Positions 52,807 through 63,938 of a stretch of DNA of 64,000 nucleotides are shown in pieces. Location: positions 1 through 64,000 of the forward strand of contig JAUVHV010000003.1 in NCBI GenBank assembly GCA_030593065.1, written 5' to 3'. The stretch is from Candidatus Omnitrophota bacterium (lineage in GTDB: Bacteria; Omnitrophota; Gorgyraeia; JABMRG01). The notes below the pieces were generated by a model. It had not been told where the DNA came from. It made no database searches and saw only the letters and a program-made list of their open reading frames with translations. A program made the translations under genes and the position numbers. Every line of letters begins with the position of its first letter. Within the stretch, counting starts at the first letter, position 1.

Positions 52807-53682
52807 ATGAAATTATTAAGAAATCTTATTATTCTTCTGGTGGTAATTTTTGTTGGTATATATTTGAAAAACACTTTATTTAGAGATGAAGAAGATATCC
52901 AAACAAGGAATTTATCCTCTAATGCGGAGAAAGAGCAGGTGACTGAACAGGTTAAGTCTTTTTCAATAACAGGATTTTCTGATTCAGGTAAAAAGGCCTG
53001 GGAGATGGAAGGAAAGAGTGCAAACATATTCTCTGATATAATAGATCTCTCTGATATAAATGCTGATTCATATGGTGATGATGTTAAGGTCAATCTTAAG
53101 GCAGACGAGGGTGTTTTTGACCGAACAAGCAATGACGTAGAACTCAGGAAAAATGTTATAATTGTTACTGATGAGGGGACCACGCTTACTACAGAGGTTC
53201 TGAATTGGGATGCGGCAAAAGAGCTTATACGTACAGATGAGGATGTTTTTATCCAGAGAAAAGATATGGATATAACGGGGACAGGTGCTTCTGCCAAACC
53301 CGATCTAAAGATTGCCCGGATTGATAAAAATATTTCTGTTAATACTAAAGACCCGCCAGCGCTTATTACATGTGATGGGCCATTAGAGGTTGATTATGAT
53401 AAGAATGTCGCGTATTTTAATAATAATGTTAAGCTTATTGATTCAGAGACCACGATAGATGCAGATAAGGCTACGGCCTATTTCCAGCCAAAAGAGAAGT
53501 CGCTTAAAAAAGTAGTATGTAAAGGGAATGTTAAGATAACGCGCGGTAAAGACTTAACCTATGCGGACCTGCTTACATATTTACCCGGAGAAGGAAGAGT
53601 TATACTTGAAGGCAGGCCTAAGATAATAATTCGCGACACAGAAGAGTTGCTGCAGAAATCCAACGAGAAAAAGAATGAATAG
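52807..53682 (+). CDS. lptC: LPS transport protein, apparent LptC-LptA fusion
   Basis: 291 residues. Residues 1-22 are a membrane anchor (NLIILLVVIFVGIYL). The first half matches the LptC beta-jellyroll (SFSITGFSDSGKKAWEMEGK, SANIFSDIIDLSDI, LKADEGVFDRTSNDVELRKNV, LTTEVLNWDAAKELI). From about residue 178 a second OstA/LptA-type beta domain follows (ITCDGPLEVDYDKNVAYFNNNV, TIDADKATAYF, KKVVCKGNVKITRGKDLTYADLLTYLPGEGRVILEG). LptA is usually a separate periplasmic protein. The fusion would tether the start of the LPS bridge to the inner membrane. Overlaps lptB by 8 nt. Confidence 0.8.
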   Translation: MKLLRNLIILLVVIFVGIYLKNTLFRDEEDIQTRNLSSNAEKEQVTEQVKSFSITGFSDSGKKAWEMEGKSANIFSDIIDLSDINADSYGDDVKVNLKADEGVFDRTSNDVELRKNVIIVTDEGTTLTTEVLNWDAAKELIRTDEDVFIQRKDMDITGTGASAKPDLKIARIDKNISVNTKDPPALITCDGPLEVDYDKNVAYFNNNVKLIDSETTIDADKATAYFQPKEKSLKKVVCKGNVKITRGKDLTYADLLTYLPGEGRVILEGRPKIIIRDTEELLQKSNEKKNE

Positions 53683-54397
53683 GCTAAAGGTTGAAAATCT
53701 GGTTAAGGCTTATAGCGGCCGAAGGGTAGTTGACAATATAAATATAGAGATAGGCAGAGGTGAGATTGTCGGGCTTTTAGGCCCTAATGGCGCCGGAAAG
53801 ACCACGTCATTTTATATGATAGTCGGCTTGATCAGGCCTGATGAAGGCGCAATCTGTTTTGATACAAAAGATATTACTGAAATGCCTATGTATCGCAGAG
53901 CGCGTGAAGGTATAGGCTATCTGTGTCAGGAAGACTCTATATTTCGTAAGCTGACAGTAGAAGAGAATATAATGGCTGTTCTGGAAACACTGAATATACC
54001 TATTCATGAGAGAAGAAGGCGTTTAGATAAATTACTCAATAAGCTCAGCATAGCAAGCCTTGCCAAGAATAAGGCGTATACTCTTAGTGGTGGAGAAAGA
54101 AGGAGGCTTGAGATTACCAGGGCACTTGTTACAGAGCCGTCTTTTCTTCTTCTTGATGAGCCGTTTAGCGGAATAGACCCTATCGCAGTGTTTGAGGCAC
54201 AGCAGATAATACAGGGCTTGAGAGACAGTGGCCTGGGTATATTACTTACTGACCATAGTGTTCGCGAGACGCTTGCTATTACAGATCGTTCTTATATAAT
54301 GTATGAAGGAAAGATTCTGATTTCAGGTACCTCAAAAGACCTTATATCAAATCCAAAGGCACGACAGATATATCTCGGCGAGCAGTTTACCATGTAA
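53675..54397 (+). CDS. lptB: LPS export ABC transporter ATPase
   Basis: Cytoplasmic ATPase of LptB2FGC. Walker A is GPNGAGKTT near residue 35, Q-loop GYLCQEDSIF, signature LSGGERRRLEI, Walker B LLLDEPFSGIDP and switch His in LTDHSV. 240 residues, normal. The LptB-specific LCQEDSIFRKLTVEENI segment separates it from general ABC ATPases. lptF and lptG are not in the window. rpoN, which often follows lptB, is absent and hpf is next. Confidence 0.95.
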   Translation: MNRLKVENLVKAYSGRRVVDNINIEIGRGEIVGLLGPNGAGKTTSFYMIVGLIRPDEGAICFDTKDITEMPMYRRAREGIGYLCQEDSIFRKLTVEENIMAVLETLNIPIHERRRRLDKLLNKLSIASLAKNKAYTLSGGERRRLEITRALVTEPSFLLLDEPFSGIDPIAVFEAQQIIQGLRDSGLGILLTDHSVRETLAITDRSYIMYEGKILISGTSKDLISNPKARQIYLGEQFTM

Positions 54398-54409
54398 ATG
54401 AAGACACAT

Positions 54410-54437
54410 TTTACAGATGCTAAATAACGTTTAGTAT
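54410..54437 (+). promoter_or_regulatory. Possible promoter upstream of hpf
   Basis: TTTACA (54410-54415) and TAGTAT (54432-54437), spacer 16 bp. The -35 is good and the -10 weak. Between it and hpf is a CCCGCC/GGCGGG hairpin at 54494-54508, then AAAGGAGG before the ATG. Confidence 0.35.
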
Positions 54438-54530
54438 TGGATATTTCACTCTGTTTGGGGTGACAATTATTCCTTATGTTTATTCACCGATTACCCGCCA
54501 AAGGCGGGCTAAGCTCATAAAGGAGGCAAC

Positions 54531-55058
54531 ATGCAAATAAACATTACTGCAAGGCATCTTCAGCTTGATGATGATTTTAAGGTTTGCATAAATGAGAAGA
54601 TTAAAAAACTTGCTAAATATGCCAGCAAGATAGAGAGTGCAAGGGTTATCTTTCAAACTGAGAAATTCAATAATATTACAGAGATAACACTGACAGGAAA
54701 AGGGTTCCGGCTTGTTGCAGTGGAAAGGGATCAGGATATTAAGGTATCTTTTGATATATGTTTAACTAATGTTGAGGAGCAGCTTAAAAGAACTCGCGGC
54801 AGGGTGAAGAATCACAAGATGAGAAAATTTTTTGAAAGTTTCAGGCGTTTCTCAGGTAAGAGAAGAGAATTGCCGGTACCAGACGCGTCTATTATAAGGA
54901 TTGAATCTTTTGCAACAAAGCCTATGTCGCCTGAAGAGGCTGCGTTGGAACTTGCGGCGTTTAACAAGGATTTTATAGTATTTCGTAATTCTGTTGATGA
55001 TAAGGCCAGTGTGCTGTATAAACGTAAAGATGGAAATTACGGCCTTATCGAGCCGTAG
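54531..55058 (+). CDS. hpf: Ribosome hibernation promoting factor, long form
   Basis: Silences ribosomes in stationary phase by dimerisation. The N-terminal S30AE domain (INITARHLQLDDDFKVCINEKIKKL, about 1-95) is joined by a basic linker to a C-terminal dimerisation domain (about 120-175) with SPEEAALELAAFNKDFIVF and YKRKDGNYGLIEP. The two-domain layout is the long HPF that forms 100S ribosomes without RMF. Strong ribosome site AAAGGAGG. A separate transcription unit from lptB is likely. Confidence 0.93.
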   Translation: MQINITARHLQLDDDFKVCINEKIKKLAKYASKIESARVIFQTEKFNNITEITLTGKGFRLVAVERDQDIKVSFDICLTNVEEQLKRTRGRVKNHKMRKFFESFRRFSGKRRELPVPDASIIRIESFATKPMSPEEAALELAAFNKDFIVFRNSVDDKASVLYKRKDGNYGLIEP

Positions 55059-55077
55059 ACGGAGGTTTCTAAAAATA

Positions 55078-56346
55078 GTGAAAATAAATGTTGAAGAGCA
55101 GAAAGACGCGCAGAAGCTTATAAAGGTAGAGGTAGAGACTGAAAGAGTTGATGCTGCGTTAGAAGACATATATAACGGAATACAGAAGAGAGCGCATATA
55201 GCGGGTTTCCGTCCAGGCAAGGCCCCGCGGGACATGGTAAAGGCGCATTATAATAAAGCCGCAAATGAAGAGGCGCTTAATCGGCTTATATGGGATTGTT
55301 ATCGTGAAGTAGTTGTGGAGAAGCGTATCAATCCCATTGGGTACCCTGTAATAGTGGATGTAAATTTTAATAAGGGTAAACCGCTTAATTTTTCTGTAAA
55401 GGTAGAAACCCGGCCTGAATTTAAGCTTAAAGCATATAAAGGCATAAAGGTTAAGGAAAAACCGTATGAGGTAGTTGGCCAGGATACGGATAACGCTCTT
55501 AAGCAGATGCAGGAGTCTATGGCAGAGTATAAGAATGTTAAAGCGCGCCCAATTGCCAAAGAAGATTATGTAGTATGCAGTTATGAATGTTTTTCTGGTG
55601 GGAAACTGATTGACAAAAAGGATAAACTATGGCTATATATAAGCAATCAATTGCAGCCTAAAGAGTTACTTGCTCTTTTGCTTGGGGCGGAACTTGGAAC
55701 AACTAAAGAGACAGAAGTATCTTACCCAAAAGATTACGAATATAAGGAACTTGCCGGTCAAAGCAGGCTCTATAAGGTTACTCCCAAGGAGATCAAGCAG
55801 AAGATATTACCTGAAATAGATGATGAACTGGCAAAATCAACAGGTCATTTTAAAAACTTATCTGAGCTTAAGATCGATCTTGATAAGAACATATTAAAGC
55901 AGAAAAGACTTGAATCAGAGCGTGACCTGGAAAATCAGATATATAAAGTTTTGTTAGAAAATCACTCCTTTGATGTGCCGGCTTCTCTGGTAGAAAGGCA
56001 GTCACTGCGCCTGGCTGAAGAGAGTAAACAGAAGCTTCTGCAGCAAGGGTACAAGAAAGAAGATCTCGATAAACAAGATGATAAATTAAAGGAATCAGTA
56101 AGAAGCGGAGCCTTAAATAATGTCAGGCTTTTTTTCATTATGCAAAAAATAGCCGAGCAGGAAAAGATTGAGGTAGGTGAGGTGGATCTGGATAAAAGAG
56201 TAGCAGAGATAGCAAGTTATACAAAAGAGGCTCAGGCTAAGGTAAAGGAGAGGCTCAAGGGGAATAATCTTTTAGATAGTCTAAAAGAACAGGTTTTACA
56301 CGATAAAGTCGTGGAGTTTTTAGTAGCGCAGGCAAAAAAGAGATAG
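55078..56346 (+). CDS. tig: Trigger factor chaperone
   Basis: Ribosome-bound chaperone with peptidyl-prolyl isomerase domain. The start is a GTG at 55078 with GGAGGT about 11 nt upstream; it encodes VKINVEEQKDA, matching family N termini. The frame is open back to 54994, but that would overlap hpf. The ribosome-docking signature GFRPGKAP lies near residue 45; the FKBP-type domain (about 150-235) has diverged (DYVVCSYECFSGGK). The helical C-terminal arms extend to residue 422. clpP follows, the common tig-clpP order; clpX is not next. Confidence 0.93.
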   Translation: MKINVEEQKDAQKLIKVEVETERVDAALEDIYNGIQKRAHIAGFRPGKAPRDMVKAHYNKAANEEALNRLIWDCYREVVVEKRINPIGYPVIVDVNFNKGKPLNFSVKVETRPEFKLKAYKGIKVKEKPYEVVGQDTDNALKQMQESMAEYKNVKARPIAKEDYVVCSYECFSGGKLIDKKDKLWLYISNQLQPKELLALLLGAELGTTKETEVSYPKDYEYKELAGQSRLYKVTPKEIKQKILPEIDDELAKSTGHFKNLSELKIDLDKNILKQKRLESERDLENQIYKVLLENHSFDVPASLVERQSLRLAEESKQKLLQQGYKKEDLDKQDDKLKESVRSGALNNVRLFFIMQKIAEQEKIEVGEVDLDKRVAEIASYTKEAQAKVKERLKGNNLLDSLKEQVLHDKVVEFLVAQAKKR

Positions 56347-56395
56347 ACCGGTAATTTAAGTATAAAAACAGTACTATCTACAAAGGAGTATAGAG

Positions 56396-57004
56396 ATGAA
56401 TGAGAAATATCAGACATTGGTGCCAATGGTAGTTGAGCAGTCAGGCCGTGGAGAAAGGGCATATGATATATATTCGCGCCTGTTAAAAGATAGGATAATT
56501 TTTATAGGAACGCCTATAGATGATAATATCGCAAATCTTATTATTGCGCAGCTTCTTTTTCTGCAGATGGAGGCGCCTGACAAGGATATAAGTGTTTATA
56601 TAAATTCACCCGGAGGCCACGTAACAAGCGGGTTGGCAGTATATGATACAATGCAGTTTGTTAAGCCGGATGTTAATACCTACTGCATGGGCCAGGCTGC
56701 CAGTATGGCCGCGTTATTATTAGCAGGTGGCACAAAAGGGAAAAGATACTCGCTTCCTAACGCACGCATAATGATACATCAGCCCTGGGGTGGAACACAA
56801 GGTACGGCTGCGGATATACACATACAGGCAAAAGAGATATTAAGGGTAAAAGATAGGATAAATAAGCTACTCGTCTATCATACAGGGCAATCTGTCAAAA
56901 AGATAGAAGAGGATACAGACAGGGATTATTTTATGACAGCTGCCGAGGCCATGAAGTATGGCTTAGTGGATAATGTTATAGATACCTTAAATACAAAGAA
57001 ATAG
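56396..57004 (+). CDS. clpP: ATP-dependent Clp protease proteolytic subunit
   Basis: Serine protease chamber of the Clp system. The catalytic triad is Ser103 ([15 protein letters not shown]), His128 ([11 protein letters not shown]) and Asp177 ([12 protein letters not shown]), with spacing as in the family. The N-terminal [22 protein letters not shown] and FLGT-like FIGTPIDD segments are standard. 202 residues. AAAGGAG upstream of the ATG. No clpX or lon follows; the next gene is an aminotransferase. Confidence 0.96.
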   Translation: MNEKYQTLVPMVVEQSGRGERAYDIYSRLLKDRIIFIGTPIDDNIANLIIAQLLFLQMEAPDKDISVYINSPGGHVTSGLAVYDTMQFVKPDVNTYCMGQAASMAALLLAGGTKGKRYSLPNARIMIHQPWGGTQGTAADIHIQAKEILRVKDRINKLLVYHTGQSVKKIEEDTDRDYFMTAAEAMKYGLVDNVIDTLNTKK

Positions 57005-57034
57005 ATATTAATTATTATAATAAAGGAGTAAATA

Positions 57035-58171
57035 ATGTTAAAGCGTCACCTGTTGACACCAGGCCCAACACCGGTACCGCCAGAAGCTTTATTGGCAATG
57101 GCAAAACCTATTATACATCACCGTACGCCTCAGTTTAAGAAAGTACTCAAGGAGGCGGTTGAAAGCTTGCGTTACATGTTCCAGACTAAAAATGATATCT
57201 TTATCTTTACATCATCTGGTACAGGGGCTATGGAGAGCTCTGTATCTAACCTGCTTTCAGCAGGAGATAAAGCTATAGTTATAAGGGGTGGAAAATTTGG
57301 TGAAAGGTTTGCTGAGATATGTGAATCATATGGTGTTATTCCTATAAATATAGACGTTGAATGGGGAAAAGCGGTTGACCCGTCTCAGATAGAAAAGATC
57401 CTAAATAAAAATAAGAATGTAAAAGCTGTATATGCTACGCTTTGTGAAACATCCACCGCAGTTATCAATGATATAAAGGCGATAGGCGAGATCGTTTCAA
57501 AGACAGGCGCTGTTTTAGTAGTGGATGCAATAAGCGGCCTGGGATCTGTTGAATTTAAGACTGATGAGTGGAAGGTCGATATCGCTGTGGGCGGTTCGCA
57601 AAAGGGGTTGATGATACCCCCAGGACTTGCGTTTATAGCGGTAAGTAATAAAGCTATGAAGATGGTGGAGTGTTCTACCCTGCCTAAATACTATTTTTGT
57701 TATAAGGCAGCAAAAAAATCAGCGGATAAGGATGATACCCCTTGGACTCCGGCAGTAACGCTTATTATAGGCCTTGTCGAGGCATTGAAGATGGTAAAAG
57801 AGGAGACTCTGGAAGGAGCTATCCTGAGACAGAAAAGAATGGCAGAGGCAACAAGGGCCGCAGCTAAGGCATTAGGGTTTAAGCTTCTTGCGCCGGAAGC
57901 GCCAAGTGACGCTGTTACAGCAATAAAACTTCCTGAAGATGTAGATGGCGTAAAACTAGTAAAGACCATGCGTGATATATATGGTGTAGGTATTGCAGGC
58001 GGACAGGCACAGCTTAAAGGAAAGATAATTCGTATTGCCAGTATGGGGTTTATGACGCAGTGGGATACGATAATTGCTATATCATGCCTTGAGATAGTAT
58101 TAAAGCAGATGGGTTATGATTTTGAATTTGGCTCTGGAATAAAAGCGGCTGAAGAGGTATTCAGCAGATAA
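57035..58171 (+). CDS. Class V aminotransferase, serine-pathway candidate
   Basis: PLP fold-type I aminotransferase of the serine-glyoxylate / alanine-glyoxylate / serine-pyruvate group, 378 residues. N-terminal LTPGPTPVPPEALLAM and HHRTPQFKKV, SSGTGAMESS, DAISGLGS and the PLP lysine Lys190 in GGSQKGLMIPPG. It is adjacent to serA, 32 nt upstream; in several anaerobes this pairing provides the phosphoserine-forming transamination in place of classical SerC. Specificity cannot be fixed by reading; serB is absent here. Confidence 0.85.
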   Translation: MLKRHLLTPGPTPVPPEALLAMAKPIIHHRTPQFKKVLKEAVESLRYMFQTKNDIFIFTSSGTGAMESSVSNLLSAGDKAIVIRGGKFGERFAEICESYGVIPINIDVEWGKAVDPSQIEKILNKNKNVKAVYATLCETSTAVINDIKAIGEIVSKTGAVLVVDAISGLGSVEFKTDEWKVDIAVGGSQKGLMIPPGLAFIAVSNKAMKMVECSTLPKYYFCYKAAKKSADKDDTPWTPAVTLIIGLVEALKMVKEETLEGAILRQKRMAEATRAAAKALGFKLLAPEAPSDAVTAIKLPEDVDGVKLVKTMRDIYGVGIAGGQAQLKGKIIRIASMGFMTQWDTIIAISCLEIVLKQMGYDFEFGSGIKAAEEVFSR

Positions 58172-58203
58172 TATGAAACTACACAATAAGGAGGATAAGG
58201 TAA

Positions 58204-59787
58204 GTGTTTAAGATATTGGTAAGCGATCCATTAAGTGAAAAAGGTTTAAAAATTCTGGAAAAAGAGAAGAATTTTCATGTTGATGTTAAAGTCAAGCAGC
58301 CACCGGAAGCGCTTAAAAAGATAATAGGAAATTATGACGCGCTTATAATAAGAAGTGGTACTAAGGTTACGGCAGATATCATAAAACATGCTGATAAACT
58401 AAAGGTTATAGGAAGAGCGGGGGTTGGCCTTGATAATGTAGATATTCCAGCCGCTACTAAAAAAGGTATTATAGTAATGAATACCCCGGGGGGAAATACT
58501 GTTTCAACAGCAGAACATACTATGAGCCTTATCCTTTCTCTTTCAAGAAATATCGCGCCTGCAGACGCTTCTATGAAAAGGGGCGAATGGGAAAGAAAGA
58601 AATTTATGGGAGTTGAACTTTACGGCAAGACTCTCGGTATCATTGGCCTGGGCAGAATAGGCGTAGAAGTAGCAAAGCGTGCTTTAAGTTTCGGCATGAA
58701 GATTATTGTTTTCGACCCATTTCTTACACCCGATAAGGCTGCTGATTCTGCGATAGAGTTAAGTTCGCTCAAAAAGGTATTTTCCGAATCAGACTACATA
58801 ACAGTACATACCCCTCTTACAAGAGATACAAAGCATCTTATAAGTATGAAAGAGATAGCAATTATGAAAAAAGGTGTTAGGCTTGTAAACTGCGCCCGTG
58901 GAGGCATTATAGATGAGAAAGCGGTTTTAAAAGGGATCGAATCAGGCAAAATAGCAGGCGCGGCATTCGATGTATATGAGCAAGAGCCTCCAAAGGATAA
59001 CCCTATTACAAAATGTGACAAGATTATAGTAACCCCGCATCTGGGGGCTTCAACTGAAGAGGCTCAGGATAATGTAGCAGTTGAGGTTGCAGAGCAGGTT
59101 ATAGATGCTCTTCTTGAAAGGGGTATCAGGAACGCGATAAATATTCCTTATATAGAACTTAAAGCATGGAAGGTGTTAAGCCCATATATGTTGCTTGCAG
59201 AGAAGATGGGTATGTTTCAGGCCCAACTTGCCCAAGGCCCTATAAAGGAGGTCAGGTTAGATTACGCGGGTGAGGTTGCAAAACATGACATAACAGCTAT
59301 AACTACGGCCTTTGTCAAAGGCCTTCTTACTTCTGCCTTAGGCGAGGTGGTAAATAATGTAAACGCCACAGTCATAGCAAGGGAGAGGAATATAAAGGTT
59401 ATTGAATCAAAGACAAGCCAGGCAGAGGAGTTTGCGCATCTTATTACTGTAACTGTAAAGACTGAATCCAAGTCACGGGCTATCTCCGGGGCCCTTTTTG
59501 CGAATAGTAAACCTCGTATAGTAAAGATTGATAATTATTATGTAGATGCTATGCCGGAAGGTAATATGGTACTTATTTCAAATAAGGATGTACCTGGTAT
59601 AGTAGGACAGTTAGGTACCCTGCTTGGCAAGAACAAAATAAATATCGCGGGCATGACATTCGGAAGGCAGAAACTTGGCGGAAAAGCTGTTAGCCTTTGC
59701 AATGTGGATAGTGAAGTGCCTGAGAGAGTGCTTAAAGAGCTCAAGAAGTCCAAAGATATATATGACGCGAAGCTTATCAAATTGTAA
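58204..59787 (+). CDS. serA: D-3-phosphoglycerate dehydrogenase
   Basis: First enzyme of serine synthesis. The start is GTG at 58204 with AAGGAGGA upstream. Substrate and NAD domains: GRAGVGLDNVDI, MNTPGGNTVSTAEHTM, GLGRIGVEVAKRA, CARGGIIDEKAV (Arg), DVYEQEPP (Glu) and TPHLGASTEEAQ (His). An intervening ASB domain (about 315-445) and a C-terminal ACT domain (VLISNKDVPGIVGQLGTLLGKNKINI) complete a 527-residue type 1 enzyme, so serine feedback is likely. Confidence 0.95.
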   Translation: MFKILVSDPLSEKGLKILEKEKNFHVDVKVKQPPEALKKIIGNYDALIIRSGTKVTADIIKHADKLKVIGRAGVGLDNVDIPAATKKGIIVMNTPGGNTVSTAEHTMSLILSLSRNIAPADASMKRGEWERKKFMGVELYGKTLGIIGLGRIGVEVAKRALSFGMKIIVFDPFLTPDKAADSAIELSSLKKVFSESDYITVHTPLTRDTKHLISMKEIAIMKKGVRLVNCARGGIIDEKAVLKGIESGKIAGAAFDVYEQEPPKDNPITKCDKIIVTPHLGASTEEAQDNVAVEVAEQVIDALLERGIRNAINIPYIELKAWKVLSPYMLLAEKMGMFQAQLAQGPIKEVRLDYAGEVAKHDITAITTAFVKGLLTSALGEVVNNVNATVIARERNIKVIESKTSQAEEFAHLITVTVKTESKSRAISGALFANSKPRIVKIDNYYVDAMPEGNMVLISNKDVPGIVGQLGTLLGKNKINIAGMTFGRQKLGGKAVSLCNVDSEVPERVLKELKKSKDIYDAKLIKL

Positions 59788-59832
59788 GTGTTCGAAACTG
59801 TTTCAAGACTCAATCTAAAAAATGGAGAAGAT

Positions 59833-62386
<2,554 letters not shown>

Positions 62387-62412
62387 TAAACATAAACTAT
62401 TCGAAACAGTTT

Positions 62413-62446
62413 CTCAGTGCAATAAGACTAATTTAGCAGCACTGAG
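62413..62446. other. Hairpin downstream of purA
   Basis: CTCAGTGC (62413-62420) pairs with GCACTGAG (62439-62446) over an 18-nt loop. There is no T run, so it is a weak terminator at best; it may protect the purA 3' end. The rest of the gap (62387-62514) shows no gene or convincing promoter. Confidence 0.5.
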
Positions 62447-62514
62447 GAACCTTCTTGTGCGAATGGTTTATGAGCGGTTTCAATACTCAATAATTGTGTG
62501 AAGCAAAATTTATT

Positions 62515-63108
62515 ATGAGATTTATAGTTTTTATATTTATTTTTATAGTATGTAGTCTCTTTACAATGGCAATTGCGGAAGAGCCTGTTCCTGAAATTTT
62601 TCCCGCAGCAATAACATGGATAAGTGGAGAATTACCGGGTAACTCTTCAATAGAAGGCGATTGGATATGGAGTGAGGAGATAACTCAGGGTGAAGTCAAG
62701 GTTCACGAAGAAGGTATTACCAAGGGCATAGAATCCCATCTATTCAGAACGGATTTCTTAGTGAAGCTGAACCAGGATTCGAAGGTAATTCAGTATGTGA
62801 ATGTTGACCCTGAAAATATGCCTTTAGGCATTATGTTAAAATTTTTCTTAGGCTCTGATAAAGAGGTAAGTCTCTACTGGGAGGGAAAAGAAGAGGCTTT
62901 TGTCGAGCTTGATGAATATATAACTGCCTGGTATATGGGTTTTATTCCAGAACCCGGCAGATGGATAGGCCTTGAATTTAATTGCAAAGAACTTGATATA
63001 AAAGATGCGGAACTTGTTGGCATGGAGTTTATCGTAAATAGCGGTAGGGCCTGGTGGGGAGAGACCGTGATTATTAATCAGGACTCGGGCCAACCCCTTG
63101 AAGATTAA
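62515..63108 (+). CDS. Secreted protein of unknown function
   Basis: 197 residues after a likely ATG start at 62515; an in-frame TTG at 62494 exists but would place extra charged residues before the signal. Signal peptide residues 1-21 (FIVFIFIFIVCSLFTMAIA) then EEPVPE. The mature part is acidic, rich in Trp (WISGELPG, GDWIWSEE, YITAWYMGF, GRWIGLEF, GRAWWGE) and predicted all-beta. It resembles a carbohydrate-binding or lectin-like beta sandwich only in composition; no family was recognised. It lies 33 nt upstream of the tiny basic protein gene. Confidence 0.7.
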   Translation: MRFIVFIFIFIVCSLFTMAIAEEPVPEIFPAAITWISGELPGNSSIEGDWIWSEEITQGEVKVHEEGITKGIESHLFRTDFLVKLNQDSKVIQYVNVDPENMPLGIMLKFFLGSDKEVSLYWEGKEEAFVELDEYITAWYMGFIPEPGRWIGLEFNCKELDIKDAELVGMEFIVNSGRAWWGETVIINQDSGQPLED

Positions 63109-63141
63109 AAACAATCACAACTTAACAAGGAGACTAAATAG

Positions 63142-63222
63142 ATGCCGAAGAGAAAACGAAAAGGCAAACTTAAATGGCGCAGTAAAAAGGCCAACAAGGG
63201 TACAAAGCCTTGCTGCGGGTAA
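63142..63222 (+). CDS. 26-residue highly basic protein
   Basis: A short open frame missed by length cut-offs. Its 26 residues begin MPKRKRKGKLKWRSKK and end KGTKPCCG; 12 of 26 are Lys or Arg, with a single Trp and a terminal Cys pair. AAGGAG lies 9 nt upstream of the ATG, a spacing and strength that argue for translation. Composition and size recall small RNA-binding ribosomal proteins such as bTHX, but no sequence match is claimed. It probably shares a transcript with the secreted protein upstream and ends 18 nt before the next promoter. Confidence 0.7.
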   Translation: MPKRKRKGKLKWRSKKANKGTKPCCG

Positions 63223-63240
63223 ACACTTATTTTTATAATA

Positions 63241-63270
63241 TTGACGTTTTTTATGTGAGAATGTTATAAT
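63241..63270 (+). promoter_or_regulatory. Sigma-70 promoter of the OmpA-like lipoprotein gene
   Basis: TTGACG at 63241-63246 and TATAAT at 63265-63270, spacer 18 bp. Start near 63277, leader about 17 nt with AAGGGGG before the ATG at 63294. Confidence 0.75.
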
Positions 63271-63293
63271 AATTCAAAACAAGGGGGTGCGGC

Positions 63294-63938
63294 ATGGCAA
63301 GAGGTTGTAATATTTTATTTGTTCTTCCAATATTGCTGGTATGTTTTATTGCCTCAGGTTGCGCAGTAGGTTTTTACAAAGGAAGGCCCAGTGACAAGGT
63401 AAAGATAGAAGAATTGCAGGATGAGCTTGAGCGTCTCAGAGAAGCAAAATCTTTATTAGAGAAGCGCTTGAGAAGCGAAATAAATTCAAATCAGGTTGCG
63501 CTTACTATGGAAGATAGGGGTTTGGTGATTACTTTTGTCGCGGAAGTTTTATTTGATTCCGGCAAGGACAAGCTAAAGCCTGGTGGAGAGAAGATGCTTC
63601 AGAAGGTAGGAAATGTTATAAAAGAAGAAACAGCGAATAACGAGATCAGCGTAGAAGGCCATACTGATAATGTGCCGATAAAATATTCAGGCTGGAAATC
63701 AAACTGGGAACTCTCAACGGCAAGAGCAACGAGCGTACTGCACTATCTTGAAGATAATTGCGGGCTTATGCCTGATAAACTTTCAGCAACAGGTTATGGT
63801 GAATACAGGCCTGTCACATCTAATGAGACTGAAGAAGGCAAGCAGTTAAACAGGAGAGTAGAAATTATAATCAAGCCGCTTTCACAGATAAAAGTACAAT
63901 ATGAAGAAACAGAAGAAGATACAGAGTATATAAAATAA
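63294..63938 (+). CDS. OmpA-family peptidoglycan-associated lipoprotein
   Basis: Lipoprotein of 214 residues: signal (ILFVLPILLVCFIA) and lipobox ASGC with Cys23 as the lipidated residue, a coiled coil (about 37-67), then a C-terminal OmpA/MotB domain (about 75-195): FDSGKDKLKPGGEKML, EGHTDNVPI, NWELSTARATSVLHYL, GYGEYRPV and NRRVEIII. The peptidoglycan-binding Asp and Arg are in the usual places (HTDN, NRRVEI). It links the outer membrane to the wall. The acidic C-terminal tail is unusual. Overlaps the next gene by one base. Confidence 0.9.
   Translation: MARGCNILFVLPILLVCFIASGCAVGFYKGRPSDKVKIEELQDELERLREAKSLLEKRLRSEINSNQVALTMEDRGLVITFVAEVLFDSGKDKLKPGGEKMLQKVGNVIKEETANNEISVEGHTDNVPIKYSGWKSNWELSTARATSVLHYLEDNCGLMPDKLSATGYGEYRPVTSNETEEGKQLNRRVEIIIKPLSQIKVQYEETEEDTEYIK

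Noticed and set aside
54994-55077. Upstream extension of trigger factor
   Set aside because: Overlaps hpf and encodes residues unlike the family; the GTG at 55078 with GGAGGT fits.
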